A stretch of DNA of 64,000 nucleotides from Gnetum montanum. Its lineage: Eukaryota; Streptophyta; Gnetopsida; Gnetales; Gnetaceae. Below the pieces are notes generated by a model. The model had not been told where the DNA came from, did no database searches, and saw only the letters and a list, made by a program, of their open reading frames with translations. This document shows positions 22,471-33,600 of this stretch, piece after piece. Made by a program: the position numbers and the translations under genes. The DNA lies in NCBI GenBank assembly GCA_015680685.1, contig MNCI01028403.1, positions 935,737 to 999,736 of the forward strand, written 5' to 3'. The stretch's first letter is position 1. Each line of letters starts with the position of its first letter.

Positions 22471-22639
22471 CTACTATTGGTTTGGACAACCACTTAAAGA
22501 AGAGACATTTTTTTAAGATCGATAGTCCAACCAAGTCCTTGCAGTCACAAGTGGCTAACTCTCCAAAGGCCTCACCATCATCTAAAACTTTGAAATTTCC
22601 TTCAAATCAAAGACCACATTCAACGCACATAGTCATGTT

Positions 22640-23130
22640 GACACATGCCATTACCGATTGGATTAAGGCTTGCTATCTTCCTAGAAAATTCTCTAGTCCT
22701 ATGAGTTCTCTTTTATATTTACAAATTGTTGGAAATGAACCTTGCAAGGATCTTTTGTATTTAGATTCTGGTGTCAACTTAATCTCTCAAGAAATGTACA
22801 AAGTCTAGAACCTACCTCCACTAAAAAAAAGTAACATTCATTTAGAGCTAGCTGACAAGTCCATCACTATTCCATTAGGACTAGTGGAGGACATTGTTAC
22901 CACTGGTTGTGGATGGTCATATCTAGTTGAATTCCTAGTGATTCAAGTTAACAACTATAAAGGGGACTTCCCTATCATAATGGGAAGATCATGGCTAAGC
23001 ACAATTGATGCACACCTAGGAATACATGATCCTTCCCTATATATATCAAATGAAAATACGTTTGGAAAGATTGAGAAGAAGAAAGTTTCGTGCATCGCAT
23101 ATAGTGACATAGGGTGTAATTGTGTGTAGA
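22640..23130 (+). pseudogene. E1 aspartic protease
   Basis: ATRP-like start MLTHAITDWIKACYLP, active-site segment LLYLDSGVNLISQEMYK (Asp-Ser-Gly; catalytic Asp kept), then LGLVEDIVTTGCGWSYLVEF and GDFPIIMGRSWLSTIDAHLG, the second conserved block of Athila/Tat proteases. One stop after MYKV. It cuts the polyprotein in autonomous elements. Confidence 0.88.
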
Positions 23131-23659
23131 AGTCCTAGTTCGTACAATGTGTAACATTGCCTGCATGCCACTAGTGTGCACACGTAACTAACATACAAAG
23201 GTACCTGTATGCGGCAACCACAAGAGAGGAAGGCACTCAATGGTTGATAGCTGACCAAGAGAGCAACTCAACTATATGCATGGAACTAACTGAGGGTTTA
23301 ACTTACGCTTACATAGATAGCATAGACACATTAGAGCAAGTTCATCACTAACTTCCAAATCTTAACATTGAAAATATCAATTGGGGGAAATTGGAAATCC
23401 CTAACAAATTTAAGTAAGAGCCCCTTGAGTTAAAATTGTTGCCCCATCAGTATGGAGTATACATTTCTCAAAAATGGAAAATCAGTAATTATTAATGCTA
23501 GGCTCACTCAATAAAAAGAGAGACTGCTAAAAATGGTGAACAAATGGTCAAAATCCTTTGCTTGGTCATATTCCAAATTAACTAGAATAGACCCTAGGAT
23601 ATGCCAACATAGGATTTACACTGATCCTTCCATGAAGCCTTGACGACAACCGCAGAGAC

Positions 23660-24350
23660 GATTAAACCCAAAGCTAAACCAAGTGGTTAAAGAAGAAATC
23701 AAACAACTTCTAAAAGCTGGGTTCATCTACCCCATTGTTGATAGTGAATGGGTTAGTCCATTAGTTGTGCCTAAAAAAGGAGGTAAATGGAGGGTGTGTA
23801 TAGAATTTAGGCTACTAAACATGGCAACATTCAAAGACCACTTTCCATTGTTATTTGTCAATCAAGTCTTATACATCATTGTAGAGCATCACTACTATAG
23901 TTTTCTGAATGGATATAGTGGATACAACCAAATCCAAATAGCATGAGAAGACCAAGCCAAGACCATGTTCATAAGTCCTTGGGGGACATTTGCATACAAA
24001 AAGATGTTGTTTAGCTTGTGCAATGCTCTTGCAATGTTTCAACATTTGGTTTTAAGTATCTTTTAGTAGAAAATAAGGAATGGTGTAGAGGCCTTCATGG
24101 ACTATTTCTCCACCTACGGAGTAGACTTTGATCAAGCATTGGACCAATTAGAGCAAGTACTAAAATAATTTGTTGAAACTAATTTAAGGCCTAACTGGCA
24201 AAAAAGCCATTTAATGGTCTAAGAAGGCATACTATTAGGGCATAAGATTTTACAAACAGGGATAGAGGTAGACCTCGAAAAGATTAAAGTCATCCAAGGA
24301 ATCACACGCCAACCTAAAATTGTAAAGACATCCAATCATTCCTTAGACAC
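23660..24350 (+). pseudogene. E1 reverse transcriptase
   Basis: EEIKQLLKAGFIYPIVDSEW, VSPLVVPKKGGKWRVCIEFR, YNQIQIA-stop-EDQAKTMFISPWGTFAYKK and FQHLVLSI. The active-site box is EAFMDYFSTYG at about 24093-24125, where FMDD is expected, so the second catalytic Asp has become Tyr. Further stops lie at 23943 and 24067. Confidence 0.9.
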
Positions 24351-24379
24351 ACTAGCTATTATAGAAGGTTCATAGAGAA

Positions 24380-24940
24380 CTTTTTAAGGGTTGCAAAACC
24401 ATTGGTTGAACTAACGAAAAAGGACATACATTTTGAATGGACCAGAGAATGTGAGTTAGATTTTCAAACTTTAAAACAGAAGCTTGTAGAAACACCTATT
24501 CTACAAGCTCCTGACTGGTCCAGACCATTCCATATAATGATGGATGTCTTCAACGTTTCTTTAGAAGCCATACTTACACAATTAGATGACTAGAAATGAC
24601 CCTATTACATTCACTATGCAAGTCAAAATATTGTTGGTGCACAACGCAACTACACCACAATGGAAAAGGAATTAATGGTTGTGGTGTTTGCACTAGATAA
24701 GTTTAGGCACTATGTATTGGACTATAAGGTATTTGTACACACAGACCATAGTGCAATTTGGTTCCTGCTGAATAAACCAACGGTGAGCCCTTGCATCATA
24801 TGATGACTCATAATCTTACAAGAGTTTGATCTTATGATGATAGAGCGTAAAGGCATCGAGAACATTGTTGCTAATCATTTATCTCAATTAAGATGGGACA
24901 ACAAAGAGGATGAATATCCACTTTCTACACTTTCCTAATG
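24380..24940 (+). pseudogene. E1 RNase H
   Basis: VELTKKDIHFEWTRECELDF connects to RT. RNase H motifs follow: FHIMMDVFNVSLEAILTQ (first Asp), TTMEKELMVVVFALDKF (Glu) and VHTDHSAIWFLLNKP (Asp). Stops near 24592 and 24802. Degrades the RNA strand during cDNA synthesis. Confidence 0.87.
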
Positions 24941-25009
24941 AATTCCTCTTTGTAGGTGTAGTAAATAATCAATTAACCATGTAAATAAATTAGGATAGTA
25001 TCATTCTTA

Positions 25010-26240
25010 CCTATCTCCTTACAAAATAAACACCACAAGAGTTAGACGCTAAAAAGAAATAACATTTTCTTCACCAAGCCAAATATTTCATGGAAATCAA
25101 TGGACATCTTTATAAGGTATGTCCCAATGGCTTGGTTTGATGGTGTGTTCCTGATGTAGATTAATTACAAGTTTTCCAAGATGCATATGAGGGTCCTTGT
25201 GGGGGTCATTATGCTGGGAGATGAACAACCATTAAAATCTTGCTTGTAGGATATTATTGGCCTACATTTTTCTAGGATGCTCATCATTTCGTCCAATCTT
25301 GTATGCATTGCCAATGTGATGGGGAAATGATTGCTAGGATGGAGGATCCACAATAATGGATTTAACCTTTAGAATCCTTTAACATATGGAAAATTGATTT
25401 TATGGGGTTTATTACACCAATGTCTAATGGAAAAGCTTACATTGTCATTGCATTGATTACTTTACAAAATGGGTAGAAGCAGCTGCTGTTATGGACTGTA
25501 CATCGTCTACTGCTACATGATTTGTTCAACAACAAATTGTTAACAGGTTTGGTATGCCTTGTGCACTTATTTCAGATAATAGTACACTTTTTATGGGCAT
25601 GAATTTTTGAAAGTTGATGCAATGCTTAGGAGTTGAACACAAGCTAACTACACCATATCACCCTCAAGAAAATGGTCAAGTCGAAGTAACCAATAGGGAG
25701 ATTACAAAAATATTGACAAGAACCATTAGCAAATATAGGTGAGACTAGAGCACCAAACTAAGTGATGCTTTTTGGGCATACCACTCCACATGGAAACTCC
25801 CTATAGGCTACTCTCCCTATGAGTTAGTGTATAGAAAACTCCCAACGCTTCCTATTTAAGCAGAACTTTGTACACTATCTACGACATGTGATCTTAACCT
25901 TGACCTTAATCTAGCATAAAAAGAATAGTTAATAAACTTGAACCTGCTAGATGAGAACTGATTAATCGCCCTATCATCCAATGAATTGCTCAAGGATTTT
26001 AATAAATAATGTCATGACCTAAAAATTAGAAAAGTTAAGTACCAACCAGGAGATAAGGTTCTTTATTGGAACCGCACACACATGCCAAAATGCACTAAAT
26101 TTTAAACATTGTGGGAAGGACCTTATATTATTCATGCAACTTTTCCTTCAAGAGCCATGATGATTTACAAACCTGATAGCCCAAATAAGAAATTTTTGGT
26201 CAACATCCAACAAACCAAACTTTCCATGAGCCTAGAATAG
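25010..26240 (+). pseudogene. E1 integrase
   Basis: Zinc-finger region AHHFVQSCMHCQCDG (about 25281-25325). The core retains all three catalytic acids in fragments: IDFMGFITP (Asp), ALISDNSTLF (Asp) and ENGQVEVTNREITKIL (Glu, about 25660-25710). C-terminal GDKVLYWNRTHMPK and TLWEGPYIIHATFPSRAMMI. At least two frame changes and several stops. Confidence 0.88.
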
Positions 26241-26304
26241 CCAATACCAATACTACCTCTATTGGTGGACAAGCTTGCTCACGATTTTTGATCTCCTTCC
26301 TCCA

Positions 26305-26332
26305 ACTCAGTCGTGGGGGAGATGGCCACCAA
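26305..26332 (+). other. E1 internal polypurine-like tract
   Basis: CTCAGTCGTGGGGGAGATGG lies just after the integrase reading frame. It closely resembles the terminal PPT of E5 (CTCAGTCGTGGGGGTATGA) and that of E1, but is 1.9 kb upstream of the LTR. Confidence 0.7.
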
Positions 26333-28230
26333 TGCTACTCATTGTCAGCCCTTAGTTCCTTTTGTATTTTTTTTTACACATTTTTTTCTAGATATTTTTT
26401 GTTTTAGACATTTTTCATATTTACTTATTTTTTGTTTTACACCATCGTTACTATTTTAACTATTTCTTTGTTTGTTTGATTTACTTTCATTCATCATACA
26501 ATAAGTGCTCATGATGGTGAATTGTCCTATAATGGTGTTGATTGTTAATGTTTGGTTTTTATCTTTGATTTTCAATGTTGATACTAAGATATGGTTTCCT
26601 TTGATAAAATAGGTAATGAGTCCACATCATCCATTCATCCATTCAACTCTATGGTTCCTCTTTATTTGGAATTGTACTATCTCTTTTTCCTAAGAAAAAC
26701 TTATTAATGAACTAGTGGCTTAGTACTTTTCCAACCAAGGAAAGATTCAAATGAATTGAAAAGGGTGTGACTTCAAGGGGATTCGACGCATTTGTGTTGA
26801 CTATCCTCTTGGGTACTTGAATGCTTTTCATGGGTTTTCTACCATTCCATTGATGACCAAACATTAGGAAGTCGAATGAATCAAATAGGTCTTTGCATGG
26901 TGTGGTTCTCACGTGAAAAAAAAAACTGGTGGGAATTCAAAGCATACCCCTTAGACATCATAAAGAAACATGGGCTACAAACACTAATTATGACAATGGA
27001 AAGACATGTTACCCATGCCTGAAGGTTTCCTCTAACTAAGGCCCTTTCTTGCTTCCTATTTCCCTATCTTTCTCTCCTTGGAATGGTGGCAACTTGATGG
27101 ACATATTCTTGTTGCTTCATGAAGATGGATTGGTCAAATGTATTGATTTGAGGCCACTGGATGTGGTTGGTGAGTCCAAACTTGGGATGAATTTTATTTA
27201 GCCACCTTAACCACATAATACACAAGGGACTCTACACAACCTTGCTCTTGGGATTCCATTCCATTTCCTCCTCTACTTCCATATTTCTTCCCATATTCCA
27301 CCTCATTGCCAGGTTTATGATTAGTTTATGTCTTTGTTGAGGCATTTTTCATCTTTGGTAACTTCTTGTGAGTAAGTTCTTAACCATTATTCCATACGTC
27401 ATTCCTAGAGCCTACAGACTCTTTGTCTTGCTGGTCTATTAATGCATAAAAGGCATGAGCCTACTTTGGGAACAACCCACTAGCATTCCTTTTTAATGCA
27501 ATTGTTAAGTTCTTTTCCTTAAACATTCTTTGCAATCAACCATTTTTTGTTTCATTCCCATCCATGAAATCCATTTTATTAGCTTCACCATTGTGATTTT
27601 TCTCACCTTCATGATTCCTTTAATTTTTCCACCCTATCGCTACCAGAGGTTCGCTCTTAGTTGTGGGGGCCATGTCACAAATTTTTCTATTCAATTACCT
27701 ATCTCATCCCTACACCTTGGGTAGTTATCAGCTAAAAACCTCTAACCTAGTATTTGCCATACCCACAACATAGCCAATGCACTTATATCAAGGCAAGGTA
27801 TCAATTGCATTATGGCTTATCTATCCTTGCTAATTTGTAACTGTGTTATGTGTGTAGATGGAAATTAAACGAACAATGAACTAGCATAGGAGAAAGCACT
27901 CAGGTTGGACTGGAGTAGGAGCAGTTACGCAAGGAACACGCTTCATCATGTGGCTGTGGATAAACAATGGAGTGCACATTTCTGACATTGGTAGCAATGC
28001 ACCTCATTTTCTTTTCTCTTTCTCTTTATCTTCAAGCTATCAGATGAGGGTTTGGATGTCATCTATGTACAGTGTTCACCATAATGGGCATGAACACCAA
28101 TGTTGTAATATGTTTGTCAATCTATTCACTGAGCACTTTGAGTCTATTATTCCTTGTTGCTATTAGTTCTCATTCAGTCAATAATCCCATACCTTGCCAA
28201 TATTTTGTAAGGAACTCGAGGAAAAGTTTT
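26333..28230 (+). other. E1 post-pol noncoding region
   Basis: 1.9 kb without coding capacity. It contains blocks also present in E3, E5 and E7: GTGTGACTTCAAGGGGATT (about 26767), GCATGGTGTGGTTCTCACGT (about 26895) followed by an A-run and AATTCAAAGCATACCCCTTA (about 26935-26955), and GGCATGAGCCTACTTTGG (about 27447). Confidence 0.7.
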
Positions 28231-28248
28231 CACTTAGTCATGGGGGTA
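28231..28248 (+). other. E1 polypurine tract
   Basis: ACTTAGTCATGGGGGTA immediately precedes the TGATAAG start of the 3' LTR. Confidence 0.85.
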
Positions 28249-29105
28249 TGATAAGCCGCAATATCGGGGCTATGATATCGCATCTATGATATCAGGTACA
28301 TGATATCAGAGCCTTCCAAGCGATATCGAACATCTGATATCGAGGCCTGTCTTGTTACCTATAAATAAGAGGCAGGCATACTTGGTTTGGCAATATTTAG
28401 TTAATTAGTCTTAGTCCCTTACCCAAAATCTTGCCTTTTTCCCTTCTTAGAGTTAGAATTATTTTTGAGTGCCCATAGTAGGAGTCATAAAGTGAATGGA
28501 TCTTTATTCGAGCATTGTGTACCTAAGCACACCTTGTGGCTAGAAATAAAGAAAAACTTTGTGATAGACCTTGTAGTATTCAGAATTGCTTATTTAATGT
28601 TATTTACAATTATTTGATGCTTTCCTTAATTAATGTTCTCTCTTTCTTTCTCTCTCTCTCTCTCTCTCTCTCCTTGTTAACTCTCCCAAGTAAGCACACT
28701 TAGTACGACCACTTCAAGCATGTGTGGAACACTTGGTAACCTAGTAACGATTAGCGATTGGTAATCATAGTAGTGTTGCACTAGTTTAAGATGTGTACAG
28801 CAAGTGGGAATGAATGCTGGTGTTAGGACTAGTTAGAGCATAGTAGATTAGTTAAACTAAATTAGTTCACTTCTCCCTTTGTAGCACCAAGAGATAAAAC
28901 ATCAAAAAATATATAAAAATCATATACCTCAAGTTTACTTAACCATATAATCATGCTATATAAGTAAGCTTGCGAAGACAACAATTGACTAACTCGCTTG
29001 GGTTCTCTAAAGGAACATAAGCACTTAGTCCTTGGAATTCAATTGGATGATGTGTGGATGCCTGTATTCGCATGGTTGAGCATAGAGATACCTCACTGCT
29101 CATCA
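28249..29105 (+). mobile_element. E1 3' LTR
   Basis: TGATAAG...CTCATCA, 857 bp. At least five GATATC words with 13-25 bp spacing in U3 (28262-28345), TATA box at 28360-28367, (CT)n at about 28636-28673. Followed by the TSD CCTTT. Confidence 0.93.
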
Positions 29106-29110
29106 CCTTT

Positions 29111-29173
29111 ACAATTATTGTGTATAATATAACTACTCTAGATAACTAGCACCATCCCTGGAAATGGTGCCAA
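29111..29173 (-). other. E2 leader and primer binding site
   Basis: On the minus strand TGGCACCATTTCCAGGGA (29172-29155) follows the LTR end, a close match to the Athila tRNA-Asp PBS. The leader then continues left to 29111, where E1 interrupts it; it resumes left of 19134. Confidence 0.82.
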
Positions 29174-29991
29174 TGATGAGCAATGAGGTACCCCTACACC
29201 CAACCATACAAATTACAAGCATTCATGCACGATTTATTAAATTCCATGGATGGGGCTAGTTGTGGTATCTAAATCATTAGGCTTTCATTGCAATTCACTA
29301 TCTTCCCACTTGGACTAGTGGTAGCTTTGTCACATATGATTTAGTTGAAAGTGAGGCATATGATGTTTTCTAATTCTATGTTGCTTCTAATGATGATAAA
29401 GAGATAAATTAACTAAGCTAATGAACACTAGAAAATAAGATCTAAACTAGCCTAGCTAGCCTAACACAAGTACCCATTCCACTTTCTTGGATACATTGTA
29501 AACACATATAACGCTACTGGGTTACCAAATGTTAAGTGTTAGTGGGTTATCAAACACTATATACATGCTCGAAGTCATCGTGCTTGTGTTCATTAATTGC
29601 TGGAAAGTAATTACTTTATTGGAATGTAGTAAAGTAAAGTGCATTAAAAGAAACATTAATCTATTCTCAGTGCTACAAGGATTGTCAAAAGAGTTCATTT
29701 TATTCTCATCACACTACTATGCTTAGGTACATTAGTGTTCAAACAAAGAATCGTACACACTTAGACTCATTTTGTGGGAACTCAAAAAATATTCTAACTT
29801 TGGAGAAAATAAACTATAAGAGCTTCGCTACCTTGATTGAAAAATGACCAAAAACTAATTCCAAATTAGGAGCCTAGGCACTATATTTATAGGCCAGTGT
29901 ATGCCCCCCAACGTTGGATACCCAACATCACACCAAGACCCCAACGTTAGATACCTGACATCACAACAGATAGAAAAAACACATTTCATCA
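29174..29991 (-). mobile_element. E2 5' LTR
   Basis: 818 bp on the minus strand from TGATGAAATG (29991) to CTCATCA (29174). U3 carries two copies of a repeat around CCAACGTTGG / CTAACGTTGG (29908-29917, 29941-29950), and the TATA box CCTATAAATA is at 29893-29884. The right edge abuts a truncated E3 LTR at the sequence CTAAG, indicating that E2 jumped into that LTR. Confidence 0.85.
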
Positions 29992-30725
29992 CTAAGTATG
30001 CTATAGACAAAGATGGTGACCTAGGGAATTGTGATTGTTGTTTTGTTAACTCTTACTTTTGTAGGCTCTTAGTATGGTTAAGTGTGAGTAAAGGCATATG
30101 ATATTTATTTATATTTATATATTTATATTTTTATCTTAAGCATTGAAATAAAGATTAATGGTTTCTATATTATTACTCTAGCTATCTAACACTTCTTAAG
30201 CTAATTATCCTAACATAAGTATTTGGCTTCACTTGTTGTACACATCTTAAACTCATATTAATGTTATTGGGTTATGAAATGACAATTATTAGATGGACCC
30301 AATAGACACTATTGAGATTACCAACTGTTAAATGATATGCTCAAAGTGATTATACTTATTTATTAACTATTAAAAGGATTAATTAATTAAAATATAATGT
30401 AAAGTAATTTAATAACAAAGTGCATGTAACAAATATTAATCTATTCCAAGAGGTACAAGAAATGTCAAGAATTGCATCTTTATTATTGTTCATATTAATG
30501 TGTCTAGGTACATGATGCTTGAATAAAGATCCGTATAATTGCTCTAGTTCCTACTGTGGGTACTCAAAAAATATTCTAACTTTGGAGAAAGAAAATTACA
30601 AGAGTCTAGCTACACTACTGAATTAACATGCCATAAATGTAGTGGGTACATGCATATATATAGGCTTAACATAACAGTGTGTTGATGGGGCTACATCGAC
30701 ATAGCTAGCTAATCATACTTCATCA
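29992..30725 (-). mobile_element. E3 3' LTR (truncated by E2 insertion)
   Basis: Begins TGATGAAGTATG at 30725 after the PPT and aligns with the 5' LTR at 42037-41141 up to AAGTATGCTATAG. The last about 100 bp (the CCCAACCATACGAATC end) are missing. LTR words AACATAAGTATTTGGC and TAATGTTATTGGGTTA are shared. Confidence 0.85.
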
Positions 30726-30742
30726 TACCCCCATGACTAAGT
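30726..30742 (-). other. E3 polypurine tract
   Basis: On the minus strand ACTTAGTCATGGGGGTA directly precedes the LTR start TGATGAAG. Confidence 0.85.
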
Positions 30743-30999
30743 GAAAATTTGTCCTCAATTAAACAAAAGTAGGATGGGAAGGTATGGAACTATTGAGTAA
30801 CTAACTCAAACTAGGTAACTTACTCCAAGTGTCGGATTGTATAAAGTTATAAAATTGGTATCCATGACAAAAAAATTGGACACCCTTTAAAAAATTAATT
30901 GTAGGATCCTTCTGATTACTAAAGTTGAGGCAAAGTTCAAATATTGCTAGGAGGTGAAGGCTCTTGGGGTGCTAAAGGATCTTTGCTAGGCTTTAACAC

Positions 31000-33095
31000 T
31001 TGTGGCAATGGCAATGGTTAAGGTTGTCTTCTTGTCGCTACTACTTTAGGTAGAAGATGAAAAGCATCTAGTAATGCTTTCATTTTTTCCTCTTTGCTAT
31101 GTGGGTTGTACATAGTTTACATAACTTTACCAATGTGGGCTAGTACAAGAATATCCCATGGGCAAGGCATTATTGAAAATAGTTCTTTAACATTGACAAA
31201 CCATGCTACAAATTATTTTTGTTTGATGTCAAACACATTTTCAAGGTTCTGTAGTTCATGATAGTCATTCATTCTTCTAGCTAGGTCCTCAACAACCAAT
31301 CATTGATTAGTAAATTAGCTCTTAAGAACTTCAAGTTTCACATTGGCTATCTCCAAATTTTTATTTTGTCTCTTTATGGTGGTTGAATTTTTCCTCATAT
31401 AGAAGGTATGAATTGGTCACCTATTTTTCCAACTCTCTTCTTGGCCTTCCTAAAGTTAGCATAGCCAAGTTTACATACTAGAGGTTTGCAAGCTTTATGT
31501 ATTCTATCATCTTCTCTATTTACAACTCCTTCAAGTGGATTTCAACTTTATTGTATATGTTCAAGCTATCAAAGATTGGCTACCACACATTGCCTCTTTG
31601 TTGGAATTTCTAGAGAGTCTCATTCATCTTCATCTTACCCATTTGAATTTATTTTTCACATACTTGCTTGAAGAGCCCAACCTAGTCCCTATAGTGATTT
31701 TTCACTCATTCAAATTTTAGGCACCCATTTTTCCAAGTAGCTACTTTGATGGTCATCTTTTCGTGAAGTGCTTGAACTTCTACCATGAAGATATTTTGAA
31801 CTTTCATTGTAAACCTTCTCAAGTCAAGGTTCACCTTGGCTAGCTGCTCCTACTATTATTAGATGAATTCAACTGTTTGATCCTTCTACTCCTTAACATT
31901 TTGCAGATGATGAATATCCTTGGCAAGGATCAAGTTTTTCTTGGGGAACTAACTCCAGTCCTTATTAGTATTAAATGCAAGAGCTTCTAATAATGATGTG
32001 TCAAATATTATCATTCCCTTCACATTCTTAGCCTCTTTATGTTTTTGTTGAAGCTATTGGAAAGCTTCATCTTGGTTGAGGTTTAGGTTAAGAATGGATA
32101 GGTTGGGGAGACAAGATCACAACTCTACAACTTTGACATCCAACTATTGGTTTTTGGTGGTGGCTACTTGCACTTGAGCATTAGAAGTGATCAATTTTCT
32201 CTTCATCTCTAGAAACTCTCACTGGATTGCTGTAATCTAATCTGAGAGATCAAAGATGTCTGGAAACAATTTTAGATTTTTCTTTCTTGCTCATTTTCTT
32301 TGAAGTGCTTCTCAATTTCAAGATAGATGTGTTGAAGAAGGTTAATGAGGACTTTACCACTTAGAGTGATGCATGCATAAGTGGAGAAGGTTGTAATCTT
32401 TCTAGGCCTCAATGTAGGATTTAGGTGATAAGCTACTATTTTGAAGTAGGAACACTATGCCTTTATTAGTGTGATGTATTCCTTGTAGTCCACCCCATAG
32501 CAATGTTAGACCCACTCTTTCTTAGCTTTGAGATCTACCTAGGTAGAGATATCTACCAATGTTTCCCTTGTATCAAGTGAGCCAAGGATATTTTCAATGG
32601 CTTTAACTTAATAGGTGATGGTTATATCTTTGATTTTTAATGTTGTATCTCCTTGCTAATTATTACAGAATAGGTACGTGTCCCCCATGTATCATTCTTC
32701 ACTAGATAAGATAATGGACCATAAGGAAGACCCCTATCATTGGGTGTGGACTTCCTTAGGTGCTAGGTCTAAGAAGGATGTAAAGTTAAGTTTGTAGCAA
32801 ACTAAACTTTAGACTTTATTAGAAGTAATCTTATAAGACAGGCCTATGTCAATGTGACCTCTAGATTGGGTCATGGCCTTGGTGCCTCATCTTACATGGA
32901 TTAGCTAGTTTCTACTATGGACATCTAGTAAATAGATTATACTTTAGACTCCTCTCGAAGAGGTCTGGTTGCATGAGTTGCTTTAACCTCTTGTTCTTGG
33001 GGTTGTTGTGGCTGCTGTTGGTCCCTTCTTCCTCAAGGTTGCTTCTCCCTTTATTATGATGGTTCTCCTTCAAATGCTCCATTCTTTGGTATCAT
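31000..33095 (-). pseudogene. E3 ORF3: coiled-coil protein of unknown function
   Basis: A start at 33095 (M.PKNGAFEGEPS) lines up with the ORF3 start of E5 (MAPKPRNPRDEGPSQP). The C-terminal part reads LKFE-stop-VKNHYRD, VGLFKQVCEK and WQPIFDSLN-like sequence (about 31720-31540), matching E5 and E6. Many stops and frameshifts. Function unknown; position between pol and 3' LTR is that of the env-like ORF of Athila elements, but no signal peptide or membrane span was seen. Confidence 0.7.
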
Positions 33096-33499
33096 TTGTG
33101 ATCACAAATGCAACCAAGGATTAGCAATTAATGTGTATCCCTTAGTTCTTTCACTACCTTTCTCATTTGGTTAAGTTACACTCAGGTCTTTTTGTGATCA
33201 TGGCATATTGATTATTTTATTCATTAGCTACCAAAGTTTGTCTATGAGGTTTAACTTGCCATAGATGGACATTTTAATATTAATTTAATAGTTAAACCTT
33301 GGGGAGTTAGAAAATTGTTTAACCATACACTAAAAGTTTATGGCCTCCATGATGCAAGCTTACCTCTAGTAAATAAAGGGTCATAAAAGTAGGTGAATTG
33401 GACAAGCGGTGTGAAAGATATGGTGCTCAGAAGGTTCTTTGGGATTTAAAAAATGACAAAATCTCCACTTGTGGTTTGAGAAAATGTGAAAAATTTGGC

Positions 33500-33600
33500 T
33501 AAGTGTCGATGCTATTTATAGATTTTTTATGATGCATCAATGAAGATGTGTCGATGCATCAGGTTGTGTTAATGAGGATGCATCAATGAAGCCATTGGAG
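33500..33600 (-). promoter_or_regulatory. E3 internal U3-like promoter upstream of ORF3
   Basis: On the minus strand, three GATGCATC-type words (33600-33530) are followed by TCTATAAATAGC (33522-33511), about 420 bp before the ORF3 start. The words and their TATA box resemble the U3 of the E3/E4/E6 LTRs, yet this lies well inside the element. E5 has the same arrangement. Confidence 0.55.

Larger units (their letters stand above)
19139..29105 (+). mobile_element. E1: full-length Athila-like LTR retrotransposon
   Basis: It is a 9.97-kb element with 5' LTR 19139-19971, PBS, gag, protease, RT, RNase H, integrase, noncoding post-pol region, PPT and 3' LTR 28249-29105, flanked by a perfect 5-bp TSD (CCTTT). 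The gene order, the tRNA-Asp-like PBS, and the RT (FKDHFPLLFVNQVL; YSGYNQIQIA) place it with Athila. Numerous stops and frameshifts make it non-coding today. It lies within the leader of E2, which runs the other way. It has no third ORF, unlike E3 and E5. Confidence 0.95.

Noticed and set aside
28249-28360. GATATC repeats as a CRISPR-like or satellite array
   Set aside because: Spacings are irregular, the sequence lies in the U3 of a bounded LTR, and the organism is a plant.
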